Source: Poriferisodalis sp965221195
GTDB taxonomy: Bacteria > Actinomycetota > Acidimicrobiia > Acidimicrobiales > Poriferisodalaceae
Assembly: GCA_965221195.1 (NCBI GenBank)
Contig: OZ244864.1
Coordinates: 1,674,001 to 1,738,000 of the forward strand
Direction of reading: 5' to 3'
Length of the DNA stretch: 64,000 nt
Below are positions 33,411 to 40,516 of the stretch, piece by piece (position 1 is the stretch's first letter; every line of letters begins with the position of its first letter). Made by a program: the position numbers and the translations under genes. The notes below the pieces were generated by a model, which searched no databases, was not told the origin of the DNA, and saw nothing but the letters and a program-made list of their open reading frames with translations.

Positions 33411-35354
33411 GTGCTGTTGGTGCTGTGCGATGAGGACTTGAGTCCAACGACATGCGACTGGGTGCGCGACGCACTTCGCTCTGGGTTATCCGCTGGGGGC
33501 AGCGTCTGGTTCGGCGCTGACGTGACATCAATGCCGCGCCCCGACGGCGACGCCGAGCCGTGCGTGGTCTGGCTGAGAAGCGACGCTGAGCACGATGTCA
33601 TAGCGGCTGCTGCGTCTGCTTCCAGCGAAGTGGTACTGCTTCTGGGCGCACCGACTGCTCGTGCTGCAGCCCCCGCAGTCCGCAGTGCGCGTACCGCACA
33701 GGCGTGGCGTGCTGCTGCCCCTCGCGGTGTGCCACGCGTTGTGGTGTGGTTGCCGACAACAGGTGGCGGGCGCAGCGATCCGACCGGTGATCTGTCCGCC
33801 GCGTTGGGAGCGAACCGGATCTTGCGCATCAAGCGCGTCGGCGCTCGCGCTGCATACAAGAAACTTCGTCGGCTGGGCCGCTCGCTGGCGGCATCAGCGT
33901 GTGCACCACAGCGACTCGACCGTTCTGATGGGTCGCTGCGGCGCCGCACTGCCGCTCGTGCCGCCACCGATGCGCTCTCGGAACTACTCGACGAACCTGA
34001 TGTTGAGGAATTTCAGATACGCGGCGGGGAGTCGATGCTCGCGCAGTACGCCGATGGCCGGGTGGAGCGGCGACCCTCTCCGTTCAACGCAGACGAGGAT
34101 CTGATTGAAGCAGTGCGTTTTTTGGCGAGCTACTCCGGGGATCGACCTCAGCGTTTTGACGAACTCGATCCTCGGCTTGATGTGCGTGTCGGCGATCGCT
34201 GGCGGCTCCATGCCGAGGCGTTTGTGACGAGTCCGCCGAACGTCGTGCTGCGCTCAAATATGGCGGGCCGTATGCGCCTCGACGATCTCGGCGTGGTCTG
34301 TGACGAACTCGGCAGCGTGCTCATTGAGGCCATCGCCGGTCGGGTGCGGGCGAACGTGGTGGTCGCTGCGGCGATGGGAGGGGGCAAGACCACGCTGTGT
34401 CAGGCACTGCTCGCTGCGGTGCCTGACCACGAGCGGATCGACACCATCGAGGACACCCCCGAGCTGCGGCTAGCGGAGTACGGCATCCACCCCAACACGT
34501 ATGAGCGCTTGACGCGCGATCCCAATCAGGATGGTCACGGCCGCCATTCGATGGCTGACCACATTCGTGATGCCAAACGAGCGAACGCCGCCAAGCTGGT
34601 CGTAGGCGAAATCCGCGGCGAGGGCTGCGAGGCACTGCTCGATGCCATGTCGTCGGGCCTCGATGGCTGCTTGGTCACTCTGCACTCCCAGCCGGGCAAG
34701 GGTGTCTTGGAGAAGTTGGTGGCCTACGCCTGCTCTGAAGGTGCCGAGTCTGACTATGCGCGTCGCCAGATTGCCGCTGCGGTGGACCTGTGTGTGTGGA
34801 TGGGCCGCAATGACGCAGGGGAGCGGGTAGTGGTGGATGTGACTCAGCTCACTGGCATCGACGATGCCACCGGCGTGATCTCGACGACATGTCTGTGGGC
34901 GCTGCGGCCGGGCGGCCGTTGGGCAACGCCAACCGGCCGCCCGCAGGGCCGGATGGCGAAGGTGTATGCGTCAGCCGGTATCGCCGAGTCTGCTAGCCAC
35001 ACAGAACTGCCATCGACGCACTCCCAGATCGTCGATGTCCCTCTGGTGCCTGATGTGCCAGTGCCTGATGTGCCAGTGCCAGCTTCGCCGTCCGACGTAG
35101 GCGAACACTCCCACTGCGCTTCTGCCTCGCTGGATCCTGCGTCGTCGGATCGGCCGCCAGTTGCCGAACAATCAGTGACTGAACAATCAGTGACTGAACA
35201 ATCAGTTGCCGAACGATCAGATTTCTCAGTGTTCAGCCCTGCACCCTGTGAGAGCCCCCAGAGCGGCGATGTTCTATGGGATCCGAGCCCACTGGTGCCG
35301 ATGGATGATCCGCCTCCGTATGAGCCGCTAGTAGCAGAGGAAGCAGCGTGCTGA
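33411..35354 (+). CDS. tadA: Tad pilus assembly ATPase with extra N- and C-terminal regions
   Basis: The middle third is a TadA/CpaF secretion ATPase: Walker A region AAMGGGKTT (Lys ~326), the Asp box IDTIEDTPEL, Walker B VVGEIRGEGCEALLDAMSSG and the His-box TLHSQPGKG. It powers pilin polymerisation. The first ~165 residues are not part of TadA; they alternate hydrophobic strands (VVWLRSDAE, VVLLLGAP, RVVVWLP) and could be a degenerate receiver or TadZ-like domain fused to the ATPase. The last ~130 residues are a disordered Pro/Ser/Glu tail with two repeat blocks. GTG 33411 starts 3 nt after the SAF gene. Confidence 0.87.
   Translation: MLLVLCDEDLSPTTCDWVRDALRSGLSAGGSVWFGADVTSMPRPDGDAEPCVVWLRSDAEHDVIAAAASASSEVVLLLGAPTARAAAPAVRSARTAQAWRAAAPRGVPRVVVWLPTTGGGRSDPTGDLSAALGANRILRIKRVGARAAYKKLRRLGRSLAASACAPQRLDRSDGSLRRRTAARAATDALSELLDEPDVEEFQIRGGESMLAQYADGRVERRPSPFNADEDLIEAVRFLASYSGDRPQRFDELDPRLDVRVGDRWRLHAEAFVTSPPNVVLRSNMAGRMRLDDLGVVCDELGSVLIEAIAGRVRANVVVAAAMGGGKTTLCQALLAAVPDHERIDTIEDTPELRLAEYGIHPNTYERLTRDPNQDGHGRHSMADHIRDAKRANAAKLVVGEIRGEGCEALLDAMSSGLDGCLVTLHSQPGKGVLEKLVAYACSEGAESDYARRQIAAAVDLCVWMGRNDAGERVVVDVTQLTGIDDATGVISTTCLWALRPGGRWATPTGRPQGRMAKVYASAGIAESASHTELPSTHSQIVDVPLVPDVPVPDVPVPASPSDVGEHSHCASASLDPASSDRPPVAEQSVTEQSVTEQSVAERSDFSVFSPAPCESPQSGDVLWDPSPLVPMDDPPPYEPLVAEEAAC
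35055..35084 (+). repeat. VPVPD repeat in the tadA tail
   Basis: GTGCCAGTGCCTGAT followed by GTGCCAGTGCCAGCT, preceded by a related partial unit. The first unit is identical to one in the gene at 30205-32679. Confidence 0.88.
35160..35219 (+). repeat. Four 15-bp repeats in the tadA tail
   Basis: Units GTTGCCGAACAATCA, GTGACTGAACAATCA (twice) and GTTGCCGAACGATCA encode VAEQS, VTEQS, VTEQS, VAERS. In frame. Confidence 0.92.
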
Positions 35355-36121
35355 AGCTCGCAGTACTCGGTGCGGTCGGCTGCGTTGTGGCTCTGTGGCT
35401 CGTGCTCACTAACGGCACCACAAAGCGCCGCCGTGACGACAGCCTCACTCGCTGGCCCTGGACATTGGCCGGCTCTGCGGCGTTTGTCGCCGGGTTGGTG
35501 TTTGGGCCTGCCGCCGCAGGCATCGCCGGTGTCGTTGTCGGCATCTGTGCCTGGAGCGCGGCGGTGATGGTCCGCAGTCGTCAACGCACGGCAGCAGCGG
35601 AGTCGGTGGCGCAGTTCGCGTCGATTCTGTCCAACCAAGCGCAGGTCTCTCGCACTGTGGTCGATGCGCTTGAGACAGCCGCATCACTGGCAACAGGCCC
35701 TATCGCGCAGACAGCTAAGGGGTTCGTCGCGCAATGCCGCAGCGTCGGTGTGGATGCGGCAGCGCAACAATTCGCAGCAGCAAACCACAGTGCTGTCGCT
35801 GCTTGGCTGGCCGATGCTGTGGCAGTTGCAGCATCAAGCGGAAGCGAGTGGATGCCGATCTTAGAAGTGCTCGAGTCTGAGGCTGCGCAAGCTGCTTCGA
35901 CAGCGCGCCATTTTCATCGTCACGTCGCAGCCAACTTGCCGCAGCTCGGACTCTCAGCCGCACTGGGTACAGCCGTTGCTGTGGGTAGCGCCTTGGTGAG
36001 TCCTGAGGCGTGGGCGTGGCTGACCGGCTCGCAGGGTCAGCGCGTCGGCCTCGCTGCAATCACGATCGCTGCGGCGATCTGCGCGCGCCCGTTGGCTTCA
36101 GCTTGGGAGCTGACCAAGTGA
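35348..36121 (+). CDS. tadB: TadB-like inner-membrane platform protein
   Basis: 257 residues with membrane helices near both ends (~residues 3-20, 37-75 and 195-250) around a cytoplasmic helical domain (AESVAQFASILSNQAQVSRTVVDALETAA), the arrangement of T2SSF/TadB proteins that form the platform for pilus assembly. GTG 35348 overlaps the tadA stop. Assignment by architecture and position between the ATPase and a second platform gene. Confidence 0.75.
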   Translation: MLKLAVLGAVGCVVALWLVLTNGTTKRRRDDSLTRWPWTLAGSAAFVAGLVFGPAAAGIAGVVVGICAWSAAVMVRSRQRTAAAESVAQFASILSNQAQVSRTVVDALETAASLATGPIAQTAKGFVAQCRSVGVDAAAQQFAAANHSAVAAWLADAVAVAASSGSEWMPILEVLESEAAQAASTARHFHRHVAANLPQLGLSAALGTAVAVGSALVSPEAWAWLTGSQGQRVGLAAITIAAAICARPLASAWELTK

Positions 36122-36885
36122 GCGTGCCGCTGTTGTCCGCTGATGTGGTTGTGTTTTGGGTTCTTGTGGGTCTGTGCTGTGCGGCGGCGATGGGGACAAT
36201 CGCCGACAGTGAGCGACGTCGCCACAACCGCCAACGCCTAGCTGCGTTGGGCTGGACGAAGCCACGCTTAGTCGCCTCAACGGCAGTGGTTGCCGTGAGC
36301 GCTGTTGGCATTGCCTTGGTTGGCAGCACTCGGTTCTCCCAAGGAGTTGACTCATCGGGAGCACTGGCGCTGACATGGTCGTTGTTAGCGGCAATCGCAT
36401 CGGCATGGGCTGTACCTGGCTTGTTGGCAGCCTCGGTGTTGTCGGGCAATCAGCGCCGACTCGACGATGCCGTGCTGCTGTGGCTGCGCCGCATCCGCCT
36501 CTTTGTGGCAGCAGGGCATCCCATTAGCGTGGCGGTGCTCAATGCGGCCGAGCGTGTCAGTGATCCCGCATTCGCTCCCGCCGCCGGAGCTGTCAACGCA
36601 GCCGTGCTCGGCGGGCGCGACCCGTTGTCTGCTGTCGCAGACCGGCTAGCTGACTCACCGACGGCATCGCTGCTGCGCACCGTCGAAGCCGCTGAACGCT
36701 CGGGCGCAGCAGCATCGCAACTGCTCGACCGCGTGCTCGATCGGGTAGTGCGAGCAATGGACGACCGTCGTCGGGAATCCATCGACCGCCTCGGTCGCTC
36801 AGTCGGCTCTTCGGCTTCACTGCTCGCCGTGGTGGCCTCCGCTGTGGTCATGGTGACCATCGTGATGACCTTGCCTTCGGTGTGA
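36118..36885 (+). CDS. tadC: TadC-like inner-membrane platform protein
   Basis: 255 residues from GTG 36118 (overlapping the tadB stop). Membrane helices flank a T2SSF-like helical domain with LRRIRLFVAAGHPISVAVLNAAE and a terminal hydrophobic helix. Second platform subunit. The stop lies within a 19-bp repeat. Confidence 0.75.
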   Translation: MSVPLLSADVVVFWVLVGLCCAAAMGTIADSERRRHNRQRLAALGWTKPRLVASTAVVAVSAVGIALVGSTRFSQGVDSSGALALTWSLLAAIASAWAVPGLLAASVLSGNQRRLDDAVLLWLRRIRLFVAAGHPISVAVLNAAERVSDPAFAPAAGAVNAAVLGGRDPLSAVADRLADSPTASLLRTVEAAERSGAAASQLLDRVLDRVVRAMDDRRRESIDRLGRSVGSSASLLAVVASAVVMVTIVMTLPSV

Positions 36886-36928
36886 GTTGGGGCCTTCGGT
36901 GTGAGTTGGGGCCTTCGGTGTGAGTTGG
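36881..36928 (+). repeat. 19-bp repeats over the tadC stop
   Basis: Two full units of TGTGAGTTGGGGCCTTCGG plus a partial third. The first unit contains the tadC TGA (36883-36885). Immediately before it the coding sequence ends in TTGCCTTCGG, so the unit apparently grew from the gene end. Confidence 0.9.
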
Positions 36929-36952
36929 TGCGCTGAAGTGCCTGAAGCCGTG

Positions 36953-37021
36953 CTGATGACTTTCTGATGACTCTCTGACGAATCTTTATTGAAAAAACCC
37001 AATCGCCCCCATGAGGGGGGC
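36953..37021 (+). promoter_or_regulatory. Leader of the small pilus-locus gene: 11-bp repeats and hairpin
   Basis: Three 11-bp units starting CTGATGACTTT (36953-36985) are followed by an A-rich stretch and a hairpin GCCCCC-ATGA-GGGGGGC (37005-37021) that ends 1 nt before an AAAGGAG ribosome-binding site. With no T-run downstream on this strand it is not a terminator; it may stabilise the mRNA or gate the ribosome-binding site. The whole 150-bp gap looks like an independent promoter/leader region. Confidence 0.5.
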
Positions 37022-37035
37022 AAAGGAGCAGAAAA

Positions 37036-37230
37036 ATGGATTCACCGGTTACCAAGTTGATCTTCATTGCTGCGGCTGTTGCCGCTTCGGTGTTGGTGGT
37101 CACTGTGATGTGGACCACGTTAGGTAGCAACGCCCCGCAAACCAGCGGCGAGCTCGACAAGTCCAAGATCACGACCGAAACGCTCTGTGACGCCGTAAAT
37201 GGCTCATGGGATGCCAACAAGTGCAGTTAG
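37036..37230 (+). CDS. Small single-helix protein, candidate pilin subunit
   Basis: 64 residues: short polar start (MDSPVTK), a 20-residue membrane helix (LIFIAAAVAASVLVVTVMW), and a polar tail ending in a possible disulfide loop (Cys near 51 and 63). AAAGGAG lies 7 nt before the ATG, the best ribosome-binding site in the locus. Size, position after tadC and likely high expression suggest the Flp pilin, but the usual Gly/Glu prepilin cleavage motif and EYALL-type helix are not seen. Unrecognised family. Confidence 0.6.
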   Translation: MDSPVTKLIFIAAAVAASVLVVTVMWTTLGSNAPQTSGELDKSKITTETLCDAVNGSWDANKCS

Positions 37231-37287
37231 TGGCTCGAGGCAGCGATGAGCATTTTGTGTTGTTACCCACAGCGGGGGTGATCTCTC

Positions 37288-37704
37288 ATGGACACCCCGA
37301 TCTCGGTAGTGCGGCTGTTCAGCGTGCTGGCAGTGTTTATGGCGCTGGTGATATCGCTGTTCGCTCGTCAAGTCGGTGCCGCGGCGGCGCAAGGCGCAGC
37401 CGACGCCGCCGCTCTCGCCGTCACAGATCTTGCTCCCTCAGACTGGGACTGCACCGAAGCGGGCCTTCGGGCAGATGCCACAGCTATAGCGGCGCAAGCA
37501 GCAGTGGACAGAACGGCGCAGCTCGCGGCTGTGCAACCAACAGCCGTGGAAGTGCGTGTGGACCCGACGTGTTCGGTCATCGTGATGGTGCGCGTCGAAT
37601 CGGCGGTCTGGCTGGGCCCGCGCAAAGCCTTCGGTGTGGCTTGCCGACGGCCCACCTCAGTCGAAGGTGCGGCGCTGCGGGCGCCGGTGGCACCGCCGTG
37701 TTGA
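37288..37704 (+). CDS. TadE/TadG-like minor pilin
   Basis: 138 residues: an N-terminal helix (VVRLFSVLAVFMALVISLFARQ) followed by AAAQGAADAAALA, the pattern of actinobacterial TadE/TadG-like proteins encoded beside Tad genes, then a small Cys-containing extracytoplasmic domain. Probable pseudopilin. Confidence 0.65.
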   Translation: MDTPISVVRLFSVLAVFMALVISLFARQVGAAAAQGAADAAALAVTDLAPSDWDCTEAGLRADATAIAAQAAVDRTAQLAAVQPTAVEVRVDPTCSVIVMVRVESAVWLGPRKAFGVACRRPTSVEGAALRAPVAPPC

Positions 37705-37793
37705 TGTGGGCGCTGCTGGCCTCCAGTCGTTGCTTCGGCTGCGATGTTCTGTGAAGCACCGCGCTCTGGCGTTGACGCAGGGGGGTTACTCAC

Positions 37794-38240
37794 ATGGATG
37801 AGAGCGTTGGGCTGTTGAGCGTGGCGGCGGTATTAGTGCTCGGTGTCTGGCTGGTGGACTACTCAGGCGATGCCTCTCACGCTTCTGTCAGCATCCGCGC
37901 GGCGAGCGCGGAAGCCGCTCAGTACACCGCTAGCGCACTCGCTTCGCCACCGACGGGCATTGCCGATGTCGAGTTGGATGCTCACGCAACCGCCATAGCC
38001 GAACGCGTCGTAGCTGCTGTTGCCATCTCCGATTGCGACGTTGCCGATCCCGGTTACGACGTTTCTGCTGAGGTTCATCGACTGCCGGGCAGTTCCACCC
38101 CGGCGGCTATCAGCATCGACGTGGCGTGCCCATTGGCAGTCTCGCCGTTGTTCGCCGACAGCATCCGTTTCCGCACGGCCGTGCCGGTGCCCACCTCGCC
38201 ACTTACCTCGCAAGCGGTGAATCGTGAACTCGCTGGTTGA
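37794..38240 (+). CDS. TadE-like minor pilin or envelope protein
   Basis: 148 residues with one N-terminal hydrophobic helix (VGLLSVAAVLVLGVWLVDY), then an Ala-rich helix (RAASAEAAQYTASALA) and a region with two Cys. Same layout as the preceding gene and probably a related pseudopilin. The 89-bp gap between them holds only GGGGGTTAC before the ATG. Confidence 0.6.
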   Translation: MDESVGLLSVAAVLVLGVWLVDYSGDASHASVSIRAASAEAAQYTASALASPPTGIADVELDAHATAIAERVVAAVAISDCDVADPGYDVSAEVHRLPGSSTPAAISIDVACPLAVSPLFADSIRFRTAVPVPTSPLTSQAVNRELAG

Positions 38241-38297
38241 GCGCACACCCGAGGCCGACGGCGAAGTGTCAGCCGTTGAGCAGTCGGTTGCTGCGCT

Positions 38298-38666
38298 ATG
38301 AGCATTCCGGTCGTCGCGTTGGCGCTGGCGGCGATGTGCGCGCTTGCCAGCGCAGCGGCAGCCGACACGGCCCAAGCCATTGGGTTGCGTAACCATGCCG
38401 CAAACGAAGCCCGCCGGGTTGCCACCGCCACGCTCGACTCGTGTGCGGTCAGCGGCTCTTCTGAGGGGTGCAGGCCGCCGCCGGGTTGCGCCGCTCCAGC
38501 ATGCACCGTATGTCGCCGCGGCGACGCGATCCGAGCCGATGTGTCTTTGGACTGGTCTCCGGTGCTGTTGGCGGGCCTCGCCCCCGCACACGGCCGCCAC
38601 GCGCTCAACCTCGCAACGCTCGACGTTGCCGACTTCACCGCAGCAAGTTTCCCCGTGTGCGGCTGA
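38298..38666 (+). CDS. Small Cys-rich pilus-locus protein
   Basis: 122 residues: hydrophobic start (VVALALAAMCALASAAAA), an AANEARRVATATLD helix resembling the two previous minor pilins, then a Cys/Pro-rich middle (GCRPPPGCAAPACTVC). Last gene of the Tad locus. Family not recognised. Confidence 0.55.
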   Translation: MSIPVVALALAAMCALASAAAADTAQAIGLRNHAANEARRVATATLDSCAVSGSSEGCRPPPGCAAPACTVCRRGDAIRADVSLDWSPVLLAGLAPAHGRHALNLATLDVADFTAASFPVCG

Positions 38667-38709
38667 ACCGTGCAGGTGAACCTCTTGCGGCGCTAGGGTG
38701 CCGTTCTGA

Positions 38710-38740
38710 CCGTGAAGCGAGTCCTGCGAGGCTCGTACGG
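38710..38740 (+). promoter_or_regulatory. PyrR-binding RNA hairpin
   Basis: AGTCCTGCGAGGCT (38720-38733) matches the PyrR-binding loop consensus ARUCCNGNGAGGYU exactly, with hexaloop CUGCGA. Upper stem CGAGUC/GGCUCG, a purine bulge GAAG on the 5' side, and a lower stem CCGT/ACGG complete the known fold. It ends 3 nt before the pyrR ribosome-binding site (GGAAGGA, 38744-38750), so PyrR-UMP binding should block translation initiation. A TAGGGT at 38694-38699 could be the -10 of the operon. Confidence 0.88.
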
Positions 38741-38757
38741 ACAGGAAGGATCTGCGC

Positions 38758-39324
38758 GTGGCGGACCGCGAGCGACGTATGACGCCCCCCTATGGGGGCA
38801 TTTTTGTTGCCCGGACGGCCGTTCTTGATGCAGACGGTGTGCATCGGGCTCTCACTCGCATCAGCCACGAGATCATTGAGCGCAACCAAGGCCTCAATGA
38901 TGTCGTAGTGGTGGGCTTGCAGACCGGAGGCGTGCAAATTGCGTTGCGGATCGTGCGATTGCTGTTTGAGATAGACGGCACCGACGTGCCTTTCGGCACA
39001 CTTGATGTCGTCATGCACCGAGACGACATCGGCTTGCGTCCGGTCATGGCCGAAGCCGTCACCGACATTCCCTTTGAGCTTGATGGCACGACGGTCGTGC
39101 TGGTTGACGACGTGCTGTACACCGGACGCACCATCCGCGCTGCGCTTGATGCCCTCAACGACTTCGGGCGTCCGCGTGCTTGCCAACTTGCGGTGGTGAT
39201 CGACCGCGGTCACCGCGAGCTACCCATCCGCCCCGACTTCGTTGGCAAGAACCTGCCCACCACCCGCGACGAGATGGTGGATGTCACGCTCGAAGGCGTG
39301 CTGCTGGGGGAGATGCGTAAGTGA
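38758..39324 (+). CDS. pyrR: PyrR, pyrimidine operon regulator and uracil phosphoribosyltransferase
   Basis: 188 residues with the PRPP-binding motif TVVLVDDVLYTGRTI (~residues 112-126) and the family start HRALTRISHEIIERNQG. PyrR senses UMP and binds pyr mRNA. GTG 38758 is preferred because GGAAGGA lies 7 nt upstream; ATG 38779 is in frame but would start inside a terminator-like hairpin. The N-terminus is therefore ~17 residues longer than in Bacillus. Its stop is inside a 71-bp repeat. Confidence 0.94.
   Translation: MADRERRMTPPYGGIFVARTAVLDADGVHRALTRISHEIIERNQGLNDVVVVGLQTGGVQIALRIVRLLFEIDGTDVPFGTLDVVMHRDDIGLRPVMAEAVTDIPFELDGTTVVLVDDVLYTGRTIRAALDALNDFGRPRACQLAVVIDRGHRELPIRPDFVGKNLPTTRDEMVDVTLEGVLLGEMRK
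38784..38805 (+). terminator. Terminator-like hairpin inside the pyrR coding start
   Basis: GCCCCC-CTAT-GGGGGC followed by A and five T. The stem is short but all G-C. It lies 26 nt after the pyrR GTG, inside the coding sequence. Translating ribosomes would cover it; if initiation is blocked by PyrR it could form and end transcription. Confidence 0.6.
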
Positions 39325-39467
39325 GGTGGGTCTTTTGGTTTGAAGCGGCACGCCTGAGGCCAGCGCGGGTGCTGCTGGGGGAGATGCGTAAGTGAGGTGG
39401 GTCTTTTGGTTTGAGGCGGCACGCCTGAGGCCAGCGCGGGTGCTGCTGGGGGAGATGCGTAAGTGAG
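39298..39467 (+). repeat. 71-bp tandem repeat separating pyrR and pyrB
   Basis: Two full copies (39298-39368, 39369-39439) and the first ~28 bp of a third (39440-39467). Each copy starts with the last codons and stop of pyrR, including GGGGGAG and AAGTGA. The third copy's GTGA is the pyrB start (GTG 39463), so without the two insertions pyrR and pyrB would overlap by GTGA. The second half of each unit is unrelated filler with a TTTTGG stretch. Confidence 0.95.
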
Positions 39468-40497
39468 TGGTCACCTGCTGACGGTTGGCGAGCTGGGTGC
39501 TTCTGGAATCAGTGAGCTTTTGGCGCTCACCGACCGCTTCGTGGAGGTCGGCCAGCGTCCGATCCCCAAAGTTCCCGCTTTGCGCGGACGCACTGTGGCG
39601 ACGTTGTTTTTTGAGGAATCGACTCGCACCCGTCTCTCTTTTGAAACGGCGGCAAAGCGTCTGTCTGCTGATGTCTTGACGTTTTCTGCGGCCAGCTCGT
39701 CGCTGGTAAAGGGTGAATCGCTGCGCGACACCGTCGAGACCATCGAGGCGATCGGTGTCGATGCCATGGTGGTTCGTCATCGCAGCTCGGGCGTTCCCGC
39801 TCAGATTGCACGCTGGGTGGGCGACCGCGTTTCCGTGCTGAACGGAGGCGACGGCTGGCACGCCCACCCCACTCAAGGTCTGCAGGACGCCTACACCATC
39901 TGGCGTCACTTCTGTCCAGCTCGTCATGGGGCACCCGACGCAGCCGCACCTCAGGCTCCGACGCTGGCAGGCCGCCGCATCGCTATTGTCGGTGACATCG
40001 TGCATAGCCGCGTGGCCCGCAGCGAGATTGAGGCTTACACCGCGCTGGGTGCCAACGTTGTGCTGGTCGCCCCGCCGACCTTGTTGCCGACGCAGCCCCG
40101 GCAGTGGATTGACTGTTGGCTGTCGCCTGACGACGCGGCACGCGTTGAGATCACTCACAGTTTCGACGATGTGCTCGACGAAACCGATGTTGTCGGGCTG
40201 CTGCGCTGTCAGCGAGAACGCATGGTTGACGGTCTGATCGGCTCCATGGGTGAGTACGTCGCTGGCTACGGCCTGACGGCTGAACGGGTTCGGCATCTCA
40301 GACGCGATGCTGTCGTCACTCACCCCGGCCCCCTGAATCGGGGGATCGAGATTGCAGGCGACACCGCTGAGGACCTCGCCACCGACGGCCGTTTGCTCGT
40401 TACCCGCCAAGTTGCCTACGGCGTAGCTGTTCGCATGGCGGCGCTGTTCGGTCTGATCGGCTCCGCCGCCGCATGGGGAGGTCACGACGATGGCTGA
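39463..40497 (+). CDS. pyrB: Aspartate carbamoyltransferase catalytic subunit
   Basis: 344 residues with carbamoyl-phosphate motif ESTRTRLSFETA, SSLVKGESLRDTVET, NGGDGWHAHPTQGLQD and THPGPLNRGIE. First committed step of pyrimidine synthesis. GGGGGAG lies 8 nt before GTG 39463, the same signal being present three times in the repeat array. The stop overlaps the start of the dihydroorotase-like gene, its likely complex partner. Confidence 0.95.
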   Translation: MSGHLLTVGELGASGISELLALTDRFVEVGQRPIPKVPALRGRTVATLFFEESTRTRLSFETAAKRLSADVLTFSAASSSLVKGESLRDTVETIEAIGVDAMVVRHRSSGVPAQIARWVGDRVSVLNGGDGWHAHPTQGLQDAYTIWRHFCPARHGAPDAAAPQAPTLAGRRIAIVGDIVHSRVARSEIEAYTALGANVVLVAPPTLLPTQPRQWIDCWLSPDDAARVEITHSFDDVLDETDVVGLLRCQRERMVDGLIGSMGEYVAGYGLTAERVRHLRRDAVVTHPGPLNRGIEIAGDTAEDLATDGRLLVTRQVAYGVAVRMAALFGLIGSAAAWGGHDDG

Positions 40498-40516
40498 CGC
40501 TGTGACGATGGCTGAC
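40486..40516 (+). repeat. 18-bp spaced duplication at the pyrB/pyrC junction
   Basis: GACGATGGCTGAC occurs at 40486 and again at 40504. Each copy has an in-frame ATG (40490 and 40508), and the first also contains the pyrB stop, so the dihydroorotase-like gene has two start codons, MADAV then MADSP. Confidence 0.82.

Noticed and set aside
37005..37021. Intrinsic terminator after tadC
   Set aside because: The GC hairpin is not followed by T residues on the plus strand; it lies directly on a ribosome-binding site instead.
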